From NCBI GenBank assembly GCA_021809525.1, contig JAKAYU010000002.1, forward strand, positions 1 to 53,990: 53,990 nucleotides of DNA, given 5' to 3'. How positions within the stretch are numbered: the first letter of the stretch is position 1; each line of letters opens with the position of its first letter. Shown here piece by piece: positions 9,829-18,600 of the stretch. Under the pieces are notes generated by a model, which saw nothing but the letters and a program-made list of their open reading frames with translations, searched no databases and was not told the DNA's origin. Made by a program: the position numbers and the translations under genes. This stretch comes from Pseudomonadota bacterium. GTDB taxonomy: Bacteria; Pseudomonadota; Gammaproteobacteria; Steroidobacterales; Steroidobacteraceae.

Positions 9829-10419
9829 GTGACCCATCCGATCCAGCCACTGCAGATGGATGCCGCCACCGGCCTGCTGGCCGGCGTGCGCCAGGTGCTC
9901 TCGCCGCACTGGGATGCGCGCCCGCCGGGCGTGCAGCCGGAGCTCATCGTGATCCACGGCATCAGTCTGCCGCCGGGGCAGTTCGGCGGTCCCTGGATCG
10001 ACCGGCTGTTCACGGGCAACGTGCCGGCCGATGCGCCAGCCAGTCTGCGCGAGCTCGCCGGGCTGCGGGTCTCGGCGCACGCGCTGGTGCGGCGTGACGG
10101 CGCGGTGACGCAATACGTCGGTTTCGGGCAGCGTGCCTGGCACGCCGGCCGCTCGCAGTACCGCGGCCGCTCGGCCTGCAATGACTTCTCCATCGGCATC
10201 GAGCTCGAGGGCACGGACACCACCGCGTACACCGAGGCGCAATACGACAGTCTCGCGGCGCTCGTGGCGCTGCTGCTCGCCACCTACCCCACGCTCTCGA
10301 GCGAGCACATCGCCGGCCACAGCGACATCGCCCCCGGGCGCAAGAGCGACCCGGGGCCCGCCTTCGACTGGCCACGCTGGCGAGCGCTGCTGAACCGCCA
10401 TCTCGAAGGGGTGCGGTAA
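9829..10419 (+). CDS. ampD: 1,6-anhydro-N-acetylmuramyl-L-alanine amidase AmpD
   Basis: About 196 residues of an amidase_2 enzyme that cleaves L-alanyl amide bonds of anhydromuropeptides in cytoplasmic peptidoglycan recycling. Zinc and active-site motifs are IVIHGISLPPGQFGGPWID, QRAWHAGRSQYRGR, FSIGIELEGTDT and GHSDIAPGRKSDPGPAFDW, matching AmpD rather than the periplasmic amidases. No signal peptide is seen. Three starts are possible: ATG 9763, GTG 9829 and ATG 9856. The GTG is preferred because the family usually has 10-15 residues before GLLAGVRQVLSPH. None has a strong Shine-Dalgarno sequence. Confidence 0.92.
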   Translation: MTHPIQPLQMDAATGLLAGVRQVLSPHWDARPPGVQPELIVIHGISLPPGQFGGPWIDRLFTGNVPADAPASLRELAGLRVSAHALVRRDGAVTQYVGFGQRAWHAGRSQYRGRSACNDFSIGIELEGTDTTAYTEAQYDSLAALVALLLATYPTLSSEHIAGHSDIAPGRKSDPGPAFDWPRWRALLNRHLEGVR

Positions 10420-10456
10420 ATGGCGTTGCGCCGAAGCAACGACCCCACAGAATCGC

Positions 10457-10484
10457 TTGACTGAGGCCCTGAGGGCGATACCAT
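10457..10484 (+). promoter_or_regulatory. Candidate sigma70 promoter of a small RNA
   Basis: TTGACT at 10457-10462 is separated by 16 bases from TACCAT at 10479-10484. The -35 box matches five of six consensus positions, the -10 box four of six. It lies in the gap after ampD and points toward the intrinsic terminator ending at 10633, so a transcript of about 140 bases would result. The assignment is by eye only. Confidence 0.35.
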
Positions 10485-10490
10485 CCAAGC

Positions 10491-10633
10491 AACATCGCCG
10501 CACCGAGAACAGCAATCGGCGAGGTAGGGCGGAGCCCCGAAACAATAGCGAGAGGATTGCGCCAGCTGACCAGCCGGGCACAGGTCGAGGGGGGACAGGG
10601 CCGCGTGAGTCGTCACGCGGCCTTGTTTTTTTT
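10491..10633 (+). ncRNA. Candidate small RNA between ampD and the CBS-domain gene
   Basis: The 436-base gap between ampD and the next gene contains a near-perfect intrinsic terminator with no credible coding frame leading into it. A plausible promoter lies about 115 bases upstream of the stem. The implied RNA contains a hairpin GGGC-GGA-GCCC at 10527-10537, which presents GGA in the loop as in CsrA/RsmA-binding RNAs, and a longer imperfect stem at about 10496-10521. I could not match it to 6S, tmRNA, RNase P, SRP RNA or a known riboswitch. It could instead be a 3' untranslated region of ampD. The 5' end is inferred. Confidence 0.4.
10599..10633 (+). terminator. Strong intrinsic terminator
   Basis: A perfect 10-base-pair stem, GGCCGCGTGA with TCACGCGGCC, encloses a GTCG loop (10609-10612). 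It is followed directly by a T-rich tract (TTG then eight T, to 10633). This is the clearest terminator in the window and reads rightward. Confidence 0.9.
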
Positions 10634-10855
10634 CAAGGGCGGCGCTCGGTCAGCGGAAATCTGCCGCTGCGCCGGAACTCTGCGCACTGCGCGGGTCAAA
10701 CACCTTGGGCACGTCCTGCGGCGCGCCGTCTCTCGGTTGGGGGACGCGCTCGCACCCTCCATGGGCGCAAGGTAATCGAATGGCCGCCGGCGCAGTCCAT
10801 ACGAGATCGCGCGAGGGCTCGATGGGCGGGCGTTGTGCGAGCCTGAGGGAGGGCG

Positions 10856-11437
10856 ATGATGTTTGACAGAGAATCCGAAGGTGAGGAGCACGCCGTCATC
10901 ACACGGCCCGGCGATTCGCTGGCCGCCGAGCCAACCTTCGCAGCGCGGGAGATGCCGCGGCGACCGGGGCCGCCGACCGGCCGGCGCGCCGCGCCGACGG
11001 ACCCGGCGATGAGCGTGATGACGGACTTCACCGTTCAGCCCCCGGTGCTCGTCGCGCCCGAGCGACTGATCGATGAGGCGCTGCGCGACATGATGGTGGC
11101 GGGCGTGCGCGCGCTGCTGGTCTCGCGCGGGGAAAAGGTGATCGGCCTGATCACCTCGTACGACATTCAGGGCGAGCGGCCCCTGCAGTTCCTGAACAAC
11201 TCCAATTTCACGCGTCACGACGAAATTCAGGTCGGCCACATCATGACGCCCTGGGAGCGCGTGCCCACGCTCGAGTGGCAAGCGGTGCGCGCGGCGCGCG
11301 TTCAGGACATCGCCGAGCGGTTCAGAGCCGAACGCACGACAACGCACATCGTCGTGCTCGAGCGCGCCGAGCAGGGCGGCACCGTGGTGCGCGGCCTGTT
11401 CTCGCGAACGCAGCTGGAACGTCAGCTCGCGCGCTAG
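10856..11437 (+). CDS. CBS-domain protein
   Basis: 193 residues. After about 50 residues rich in proline, arginine and acidic residues with no recognisable fold, two CBS motifs follow: roughly 52-110 (SVMTDFTVQPPVLVAPE, then GVRALLVSRGEKVIGLITSYDI) and 120-190 (VGHIMTPWERVPTLEW, then THIVVLERAEQGGTVVRGLFS). Paired CBS motifs usually bind adenine nucleotides and regulate a partner; no partner is evident here. The doubled ATG at 10856 is preceded by GAGGGAGGG, a good ribosome site. It stands alone between the candidate small RNA and a convergent gene. Its function is unknown. Confidence 0.78.
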   Translation: MMFDRESEGEEHAVITRPGDSLAAEPTFAAREMPRRPGPPTGRRAAPTDPAMSVMTDFTVQPPVLVAPERLIDEALRDMMVAGVRALLVSRGEKVIGLITSYDIQGERPLQFLNNSNFTRHDEIQVGHIMTPWERVPTLEWQAVRAARVQDIAERFRAERTTTHIVVLERAEQGGTVVRGLFSRTQLERQLAR

Positions 11438-11542
11438 CGCATCGCACAGGGCCGAATTGCCCCACGCACAAAGAGGCCGGGCCGCGTGCAGCGTGCCGCG
11501 ACCCGGACGACCCAACTGTGCAGGCAGGGTCGAGGCGACCGC

Positions 11543-12232
11543 TCAGGCCGAAGGCACGCGGGTCACTTCGCCGGCGCCGTCGATCTCGGACGACACGTGC
11601 GGCGGATCGGAGTGCAGCCGCACGTCTCCGGCTCCGTTGATGTCGACCGACACGCTGTCGGTCGGAGCGATGGCGACCCTGCCGGTGCCGTTGATCAGCA
11701 CGCGGGCGTGCTGCTCGGTCATCCCGGCGAGGTGAATGCTGGCGGCGCCGTCGATGCGCACCACAAGATCCCGCACCGACCCGCTGCCGTGCACCGAGCC
11801 GCTGCCGTCGATCTGCACGGCGAGCCGGTTCTGATGCAGCTGATCGAGCCGGATCCGGGCGGCGCCCTCGACCTTGATCGCGCGCAGCGCCGGCCCGGTG
11901 AGCGCTACGTGCACCTTGCCCCGGATGCCCGTGCCATACCCGATGCACAGCGGAATGAGCGAGAAGCAGCCGTGCGCTTCGGCCGTGATGCGCCCGTTGT
12001 CCACGATGAGATGGCTCAACGTGCCCGCCGGGGCAGTGATGGTCATCCGCCAGGTGGGACCCGGATGGAAGGCGACCTCGGCCGGAACAGCTACGGTCAG
12101 CCGGCCTGAGGTCCACGGATAGGTGCGCGAGACCATCGCATCGCTGGCGTGCGCCACCGCCGGCTGCGCCACGGCGAGAGCGCCGAGGCCGACGGAAAGA
12201 CCGGTCAGGGCAAATCGGACCATGCGGTTCAT
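11543..12232 (-). CDS. Secreted GIN-domain (DUF2807-like) protein
   Basis: 229 residues. The N-terminal signal peptide spans about residues 1-27 (MNRMVRFALTGLSVGLGALAVAQPAVA). The rest is a repetitive beta structure in which short strands of the form V.IDGSGSVHGSG, VRIDGAASIHLAG, VLINGTGRVAI and VDINGAGDVRLHS recur about every 20 residues. This is the right-handed beta-helix-like pattern of putative auto-transporter adhesin head (DUF2807/GIN) domains. It is probably periplasmic or surface exposed. The ATG at 12232 has GGAG a few bases upstream. No regulator or partner is adjacent; the function is unknown. Confidence 0.72.
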   Translation of the reverse strand: MNRMVRFALTGLSVGLGALAVAQPAVAHASDAMVSRTYPWTSGRLTVAVPAEVAFHPGPTWRMTITAPAGTLSHLIVDNGRITAEAHGCFSLIPLCIGYGTGIRGKVHVALTGPALRAIKVEGAARIRLDQLHQNRLAVQIDGSGSVHGSGSVRDLVVRIDGAASIHLAGMTEQHARVLINGTGRVAIAPTDSVSVDINGAGDVRLHSDPPHVSSEIDGAGEVTRVPSA

Positions 12233-12297
12233 GGGCGTCTCCGTTGCAGGTTGAGCCCAGAACACACCACGGCGGGGAAAGTTGCAGCCCGTGCCGC

Positions 12298-12855
12298 TCA
12301 GCGGCCCTCGCGCTCGTGCCGCCAGAGCACCTCGCTGCCGCGTTCGTGGCGGGCAAGGACGCGGGCCAGAACGAACAGCAGGTCGGACAGGCGGTTCAGG
12401 TAGTGCAGCGCGTGCGGATTGACCGCCTCGCAGACCGCGAGCGTCCAGACCCGCCGCTCGGCGCGCCGTGCGACGGTGCGGGCAAGGTGACAGGCCGCCG
12501 CCGCCGCTCCGCCGCCGGGCAGAATGAACTCCTTCAGCGGCGGCAGGCTCTCGTTGAACGCATCGAGCGTGCGCTCGAGCCCGGCGACCTGATCCGCCGT
12601 CAGCACCGTGTGCCCCGGAATGCACAGCTCGCCGCCGAGATCAAACAGCTGATGCTGCACTTCGGTCAGGCACTCGATGACGCCCGCGGGCAGCCCCGGG
12701 ACCGCCAGCAGCACCCCGAGCGCGCTGTTGAGCTCATCGACGGTGCCGAACGCCTCGACCCGCGCGCTGTCCTTGCGAACCCGCGTGCCGTCGCCGAGCC
12801 CGGTGGTGCCGTCATCGCCGGTGCGCGTGTAGATCTTGCTCAGTCGATTGCCCAT
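12298..12855 (-). CDS. Cob(I)alamin adenosyltransferase, PduO type
   Basis: 185 residues. The N-terminus KIYTRTGDDGTTGLGDGTRVRKDSARVEAFGTVDELNS is the nucleotide-binding signature of PduO-type ATP:corrinoid adenosyltransferases. LKEFILPGG, ARTVARRAERRVW and LNRLSDLLFVLAR complete the family pattern of a helical bundle. It transfers the adenosyl group of ATP to cob(I)alamin to make coenzyme B12. No cobalamin biosynthesis gene is nearby, which suggests a role in salvage or repair of a cofactor. It is read leftward and is divergent from the phosphatase gene at 12948. Confidence 0.92.
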   Translation of the reverse strand: MGNRLSKIYTRTGDDGTTGLGDGTRVRKDSARVEAFGTVDELNSALGVLLAVPGLPAGVIECLTEVQHQLFDLGGELCIPGHTVLTADQVAGLERTLDAFNESLPPLKEFILPGGGAAAAACHLARTVARRAERRVWTLAVCEAVNPHALHYLNRLSDLLFVLARVLARHERGSEVLWRHEREGR

Positions 12856-12947
12856 GCAGTACCTCTGAGGACATTCTGCCAGAGCGCGCGATTGACAGCC
12901 GCGCGGGCGAACGGCAATTTGGGCGCCCCCTCATCGCAGCGAGCCGC

Positions 12948-13709
12948 ATGCCCTCACCCGAACTGCAAGCCGCCCTCGAGGCCGCCCGCGCCGCCGCTGG
13001 GGTCATCCGCGGCTATTACCAGCGCAACGTGCAGATCCGCACCAAGGCGGACCAGAGTCCGGTGACCGAGGCAGACGTGCGTGCCGAGGAGACCATCCAC
13101 GCCATTCTCGCCGAGCGCTTCCCGGGCTACGGGTTCTACGGCGAGGAGACCGGCCGGCACGATGCCGGAGCCGAGAACGTGTGGCTGGTCGATCCGATCG
13201 ACGGCACGAAATCCTTCGTGCGCGAGTGCCCGTTCTTCTCGACCCAGATCGCCCTGCTGCGCGGCGGACGGCTGGTGCTCGGGGTATCGAGCGCTCCGGT
13301 CTACGGCGAGCTCGCCTGGGCGGAGGAAGGCCGCGGGGCGTACCTGAATGAGCGCCCCATCCGGGTGAGCGCCACGAGCGAGCTCGGCGCGAGCATCGTC
13401 TCGACAGGCAATCTCAAGACGCTCGCCCGCTCGGGGCAATGGCAGAAGCTCGGCGCTCTGATCGGGCAGATCAGCCGCATCCGCGGCTACGGGGATTTCG
13501 TGCACTACCACCTGCTCGCGCGCGGCTCGCTTGACGTGGTGATCGAATCCGACGTCAACATCCTAGACATCGCCGCGCTCGCGGTCATCGTGCGCGAGGC
13601 CGGCGGCCGATTCACCGATCTGGCCGGCGGCGAGCTCACCGTGAATACGACCTCGGTGCTCGCAAGCAACGGCCCGCTGCACGCGCCCGTGCTGGCGGCG
13701 CTCGCCTGA
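12948..13709 (+). CDS. Inositol-monophosphatase-family phosphatase (HisN/CysQ-like)
   Basis: 253 residues of the Mg2+/Li+-dependent sugar phosphatase superfamily. Metal-binding motifs are all present: the GEETG glutamates near residue 65, VDPIDGTKSFVRECPFF near 82, and DVNILDIAALAVIVREAGG near 203. The FVRECPFFSTQIAL stretch and the overall size resemble histidinol-phosphate phosphatase HisN and related inositol phosphatases more than SuhB. CysQ (3',5'-bisphosphate nucleotidase) is less likely. The substrate cannot be fixed from the sequence and no histidine gene is adjacent. The protein is soluble with no signal peptide. It is convergent with the diguanylate cyclase gene. Confidence 0.82.
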   Translation: MPSPELQAALEAARAAAGVIRGYYQRNVQIRTKADQSPVTEADVRAEETIHAILAERFPGYGFYGEETGRHDAGAENVWLVDPIDGTKSFVRECPFFSTQIALLRGGRLVLGVSSAPVYGELAWAEEGRGAYLNERPIRVSATSELGASIVSTGNLKTLARSGQWQKLGALIGQISRIRGYGDFVHYHLLARGSLDVVIESDVNILDIAALAVIVREAGGRFTDLAGGELTVNTTSVLASNGPLHAPVLAALA

Positions 13710-13720
13710 GGGCCCGCCGG

Positions 13721-15067
13721 TCAGTCCCCCGAGATCAACCGCGCGGCGTCGGCGCCGGTAAGCGGCTCCTGCTCATGCCGGTACGGCTTGCCTTCGTACA
13801 TGGCGTTGTCGGCAACTGCATAGAGCCGATCCGCATCCTCGCCTTCGGCCGGATACATCGAGAAGCCGACGCTGGCGCGGATCACCAGCTGCCGGCCGCG
13901 AGTGACCATCCCGCCGGCAAGCGCACCCCTGAGGTTCTGCGCGATGCGCTCGGCGGCAGCGCGGTCGTGAACGTCGCCGAGCACGACCGCGAATTCATCG
14001 CCACCCAGGCGGGCGAGCACATCGTTCGGGCCGAGCTCGGCGCGGAACTGCCGCGCCGCCCATTGCAGCACTTCATCGCCGACGGCATGACCGAGCGTAT
14101 CGTTGATTTCCTTGAAACCGTCGAGATCGATGACCACCAGCGCCAGCTGCGTGCCCGCAGCCTTGGTGCGCCGCATGCTCTCGTGCAGCTGGCGCACGAG
14201 CAGGCGCCGATTGGCGAGCCCGGTGAGCGCATCATGCAGCGAGGCGTGCTCGGCCTTCGAGAGCTGCTCCTCGAGCAGGGTGAATGTCATGCCGGTGGCG
14301 ACCAGGAACTTCGGCAGGTTCCACACCTCGGCGGCGACGTGCACGTGCGGCCATAGCACCGACATCAGCTGACTCACGGGGAAAACGAATGCCCAGGCGA
14401 TGAAGCTGACCGTCGTGAAGCGCACGCTCGCCGAGGGCTGCGCGGCGGTCATCCGGTACAGCGCCGCGACGGCCAGGTAATGCCAGGCCAGCATCCAGTT
14501 GAGCGTCTGTTGCGGGTGGTGGAACGCTAACAACGCACCCTGCACCGAGTAAACGGCCACGACGAGCGAGGTGCGCCAGCGCAGAGTCGGCCGTCCGGTC
14601 GGGCCGTGCCACGCGCGCATCATCCACAGTGTAGAGCCCGCTCCGGCGACGGTCAGCAGCGCAAACAGCCAGCCGGCCTGCACGCCGTAGAAGACGCACG
14701 TGAGCAGGGTAACGTCGGGCACGGCGCTGAACACCACCATCGAGAGGTTGCGCCAGCGGATTTCGAGCTGATCGCTGCTCGCCCAGATAAAGGCATTGGC
14801 GGTGAGCACCAGCATCGAGACCGCCACGGAATACGCCCCATTGGCGCTTCCCCGGGTGTTGTCGGCGACGAACAGCGCCACGATGTGGATCAGCAGCAGC
14901 CCCCAGCCGACCAGCCAGAAGTTCAGGCGGCTTTGCTGGGTGCGCCGCAACAGCGTCCAGAAGACGGCAACCAAGCCGCTGATGGCGACGAAGTCTGGTA
15001 GGACCGAGAAATTCACACGGATGCCGGAAACCCGCCTCGCTGTGGGGGTGTGATCGAGGCACTGCAT
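13721..15067 (-). CDS. Membrane-bound GGDEF diguanylate cyclase
   Basis: 448 residues. About seven hydrophobic segments between residues 20 and 255 form an unnamed integral-membrane sensor. A short helix (LEEQLSKAEHASLHDALTGLANRR) joins it to a GGDEF domain. The active-site loop ARLGGDEFAVVLGD is intact, as are DLDGFKEINDTLGH and RASVGFSMYP, so synthesis of cyclic di-GMP from two GTP is expected. The inhibitory I-site RxxD that normally ends five residues before GGDEF reads GPND, so the arginine is missing. It lies downstream of the Pil-Chp cluster on the same strand, 138 bases after chpC. The start could also be the in-frame GTG about 18 codons later. Confidence 0.9.
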   Translation of the reverse strand: MQCLDHTPTARRVSGIRVNFSVLPDFVAISGLVAVFWTLLRRTQQSRLNFWLVGWGLLLIHIVALFVADNTRGSANGAYSVAVSMLVLTANAFIWASSDQLEIRWRNLSMVVFSAVPDVTLLTCVFYGVQAGWLFALLTVAGAGSTLWMMRAWHGPTGRPTLRWRTSLVVAVYSVQGALLAFHHPQQTLNWMLAWHYLAVAALYRMTAAQPSASVRFTTVSFIAWAFVFPVSQLMSVLWPHVHVAAEVWNLPKFLVATGMTFTLLEEQLSKAEHASLHDALTGLANRRLLVRQLHESMRRTKAAGTQLALVVIDLDGFKEINDTLGHAVGDEVLQWAARQFRAELGPNDVLARLGGDEFAVVLGDVHDRAAAERIAQNLRGALAGGMVTRGRQLVIRASVGFSMYPAEGEDADRLYAVADNAMYEGKPYRHEQEPLTGADAARLISGD

Positions 15068-15079
15068 CCCTGCCGATGG

Positions 15080-15106
15080 TCACAGAGGCCCCGCGCGGGG
15101 CGACAT
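15080..15106 (-). other. Possible 8-codon upstream ORF before the diguanylate cyclase
   Basis: A perfect AGGAGG (plus-strand 15114-15119) lies seven bases before an ATG at 15106. That ATG opens MSPRAGPL followed by TGA at 15082-15080. It is in the same frame as the cyclase, whose assigned ATG is 12 bases further on. The best ribosome site in the gap therefore serves a tiny ORF rather than the enzyme. The codons include the palindrome CCCCGCGCGGGG. Confidence 0.3.
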
Positions 15107-15205
15107 CGGAGTGCCTCCTGATGTCCTCTGAATCGGCCGGTGGGGTGAAACCTTGAGTGGTCTTTCGCCATCGGCCCCGTTGCAGCTGACGCTCTCGCGC
15201 TCCCC

Positions 15206-15670
15206 TTACGCCGCGACGCGCGTCTCCTCCGCGATCATCTCTTCGAGCCGCTCCAGGTCCGGGACCAGCGGACTTTCGTTGGCCATGCGCAGCTGGCAGA
15301 GCACGGGCGAGCGCTCCGGAAAACTCGCCGTGCCCGGGCGGATCACGTCCGAGCTCAACCGCACCAGCTGCGGGAAGCCCTGCGAGATGAGCGCGAAGTG
15401 CGTCAGACGCGTGCCCAGACCCACGAACACCACCATGCGGGCGCGGCCGGAGGCCGGCGGGATGCTCTTGCCGCAGGCGCCCTCGAAGGACACCAGCGGC
15501 ACCGCCCGGCCGTTCCACGGCACCGTGCCGACGTACCACGGCGGCGCCCCCGTCATCTGCGAAGGCACCGCCAGCCCGGCCACCTCCGCCACACAGGCGC
15601 GCGGCACGATCAGCCGCCCTTCCGCGAGCGGAATCAGCAGACTGTAGATCTCCTGGACCCTCTCGGCCAT
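15206..15670 (-). CDS. chpC: CheW-like adaptor protein (ChpC type)
   Basis: 154 residues with a CheW fold: LLIPLAEGRLIVPRACVAEV, then GAPPWYVGTVPWNGRAVPLVSFE, the usual CheW turn. It follows chpA by 10 bases, which is the place of chpC in Pseudomonas aeruginosa. CheW proteins link receptors to the histidine kinase, here ChpA. The middle segment (GRARMVVFVGLGTRLTHFALI) is family-like. As a second CheW beside PilI it may connect a different receptor to ChpA. The chpB methylesterase gene that precedes chpC in Pseudomonas is absent. Confidence 0.82.
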   Translation of the reverse strand: MAERVQEIYSLLIPLAEGRLIVPRACVAEVAGLAVPSQMTGAPPWYVGTVPWNGRAVPLVSFEGACGKSIPPASGRARMVVFVGLGTRLTHFALISQGFPQLVRLSSDVIRPGTASFPERSPVLCQLRMANESPLVPDLERLEEMIAEETRVAA

Positions 15671-15680
15671 GGCGCCTCCG

Positions 15681-18600
15681 TCATTCGCCCTGCGCGGCCG
15701 CCGGGCCAGTCTCGGCGGCCATCCCGCCGCGTCGCGCGGTGCGGGACCGCTCGACCAGCGGGGCGATCGCCTCGAGCAGCTCGGTCTCCTGGTAGGGCTT
15801 GCCCAGATAATCGTCGACCCCGAACTCGATCGCCCGGGCGCGGTGCTTCTCGCCGACCCGCGAGGTGATCATGATGATGGGCACGTCGCGCAGCCGCGGG
15901 TCGTTGCGCACGTGCGCGGCGACCTCGTAGCCGTCCATGCGCGGCATCTCGATGTCGAGCAGGATGATGTCCGGCACGTGGTCCTGCAGCAGCGCGACCG
16001 CATCCATGCCGTCACGGGCCGTGAGCACGCGCATGCCGTTGCGCTCGAGCAGCCGTTGCGTGACGCGCCGCACCGTGATCGAATCATCGACCACCAGCGC
16101 GAAGATGCGCCGGTCGGCCTGATCGCGCTCGGCGGGGGCGAGCCCGCGGCCGCGCCACTCGGCGCGCACCAGCGCGCCGATGTCGAGAATGATGACGATG
16201 CGTCCGTCGCCGAGGATGGTCGCGCCAGAGATGCCACGGATGCCGGCGATCTGCGGGCCGACCGACTTGACGACGATCTCGCGGTTGCCGAGCAGCTCAT
16301 CGGCCACGAGCGCCGTGGAGTGCTCTCCGGCGCGCACCAGCACCACCGGAACGGTCGCCTCCTGATCCGGCAGCGGCGAGGGCGGCAGGCCGATGAACAC
16401 CGCCAAGTGCTGGAAACGGTAGTGCTGACCGCCGTACTCGAACGTCGCCGACTCGGCGCCCAGATACTGGTTGACCTGCGCGAGCGGCAGGCGCAGCACG
16501 CCCTCGACGGTCGGCAGCGGCAAGGCATACAACTCATCGCCCGCGCGCGCGATGAGCGCGTGGCTGATCGCGAGCGTGAACGGCAGACGGATCGTGAACT
16601 CGGTACCCTCACCTGCTCGCGTCTGCATGTGCAGCGCGCCGCCGAGCCGCTTGATCTCGGTGGCCACCACGTCCATGCCGACACCTCTGCCGGCCTGTTG
16701 CGTCACGCTGCCGGCGGTCGAGAAACCCGGCTCGAGAATGAGCTGCATGGCCTCCTCGTCGCTCACCGGCCCGGGCGAAATCAGTCCGAGCGCGCGCCCC
16801 TTGGCGCGGATGGCCTCGAGGTTCATCCCGGCGCCGTCGTCGATCAGGCGCACCACCACCTGGGCGCCCTCGCGGCGCAGCTGCAGCTCGATGCGGCCGA
16901 CGGGCGGCTTGCCGCGCCGCGAGCGCTCCTCGGGCGACTCGATCCCGTGCACCACGGCGTTGCGCAGCATGTGCTCGAACGGCGGCAGCATGCGCTCGAG
17001 CACCTGGCGGTCGAGTTCTCCGGTGGCGCCCTCGACGAGCAGTTCGGCGCGCTTGCCGGTATCAGCCGCCGCCTGGCGCACGATGCGTGAGAGGCGCTGC
17101 ACATGCTGCTGGAACGGCACCATGCGCGTGCGCATCAGGCCGTTCTGCAGCTCCGTCATGGTGCGGGCCTGCTGCTGCAGGAGCGTGTGCGCGTCCTTGG
17201 TCAGATTCTCCAGCAGCTGCTGCAGGCTCGCCACATCGTTGGCGGTCTCGGCGAGCGCCCGCGAGAACTGCTGGATCGAGGAATAACGGTCGAGCTCGAG
17301 CGGATCGAAATCACTGCGGTGGCCGCTCTCCGGATCGTGCCGGTGCAGGATCTGCGCCTCAGTCTCGATCTCCAGGCTGCGCAGCTGCTCCTTCAGACGC
17401 GTCACCGTGCGCGACAGCTCGCCGAGGTTGAAATCGATGGAGCTGATCTGCTGATCGAGCCGCGAGCGGGCGATGCTGGCCTCGCCGGCGACGTTGAGCA
17501 GCTTGTCGAGCAGCTCGGCGTCGACCCGCGCCATCTCCTGCCGCTCGGCCGGCGCGACCGGCTCGCGCCCGGGCGGCACTGGCAGAGGCGAGGCCAGCGG
17601 CTCAGCCGGCGCACTCGGCGGCGGCTCGGCCTGCTGTGCGCCGGCCGGCGGCTCCTCGCGGATCTCGACCGGCTGCAGCACCGGGACCGCGTCCGGATCG
17701 ACCTCGGGCAGCGCGGGCGGTTCGGCCGCCAGAGCGCTCGGCACGGTCTGCTCGGACAACCCGCTCGCAGCCTGCGCAGCGAGCGCGCCGCCGGCGGGTG
17801 CCAGCACGGGCGGCTCGACGGCACGCTCGGCGATTGGCTCGGGCTCGGCGGCGGACGGTGGCGGCGTCGCTGGTTCGGCCTCGACCGGCGCCGCTGCGGG
17901 CGCACCGGGTTGAGTCAGCGCGCGGATGCGCGCAATCATCGCCTGCGCCGGCGGCACGCCCTGTCCATTGACCACGGCCTCGCGCATGCCCGCGAGGTGA
18001 TCGAGGCTCGCCTGAATCACATCGAACACCGCCTCGCTCGCGGCGAGCGAGCCGCTCTCCGCCTGCCCGACCAGCGTCTCGAGCTCATGCGACAGATCGC
18101 CCATGGCCATGATGCCGGCCATCCGCGCGCCGCCCTTGAGCGTGTGCAGCGCGCGCTTGAGCGCAAACGCGCACTCGGCGCTGCCCGGCGCGGCGCGCCA
18201 ATCCCCGAGCGCGCGCTCGGACCCCTCGATCAGCTCCAGCGCCTCTTCGGTGAAGACGGCCGCGACTTCCGGGTCATAGTCGATGGCCCCCCCGGCCTGC
18301 GCCGGCGGCTGCGCCTCGGGCAGACTCACCGGCGCCATGGCAGCCGCGGGCGGCTCGGACGCCGCCGCCATCGGGACGGGCTCCGCCGGCGGCTGCTCCA
18401 GGGGCGGCTCGGCCGCCGCGATGCGTTGATCGAGCGCCTTCTCCGCTTCGGCCAGCCGTTCGATCAGCAGCAGATGGCTCGCGAAATAGCCGGTCGGCTC
18501 CTCCAGGTGCTCGGCGACCGTTTCCATCGCGCTCATGCAGTCGGCGAGCAGGGCCAGATCCGCCGTGCGCAGACCGGCGCCGCTCGTGAACACGCGCCGG

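Noticed and set aside
10443-10490. CCCTGAGGGCGATA resembling part of 6S RNA
   Set aside because: Only a short match; I could not find the long closing stem or the central bubble expected in 6S RNA.
10613-11515. 300-residue minus-strand frame overlapping the CBS gene and terminator
   Set aside because: It runs through a strong terminator stem and is antisense to a domain-bearing gene.
11460-11525. Imperfect stem CCGGGCCGCG / CGCGACCCGG as a terminator
   Set aside because: It has a mismatch and no T-tract on the plus strand; the opposite strand has only a weak T run.
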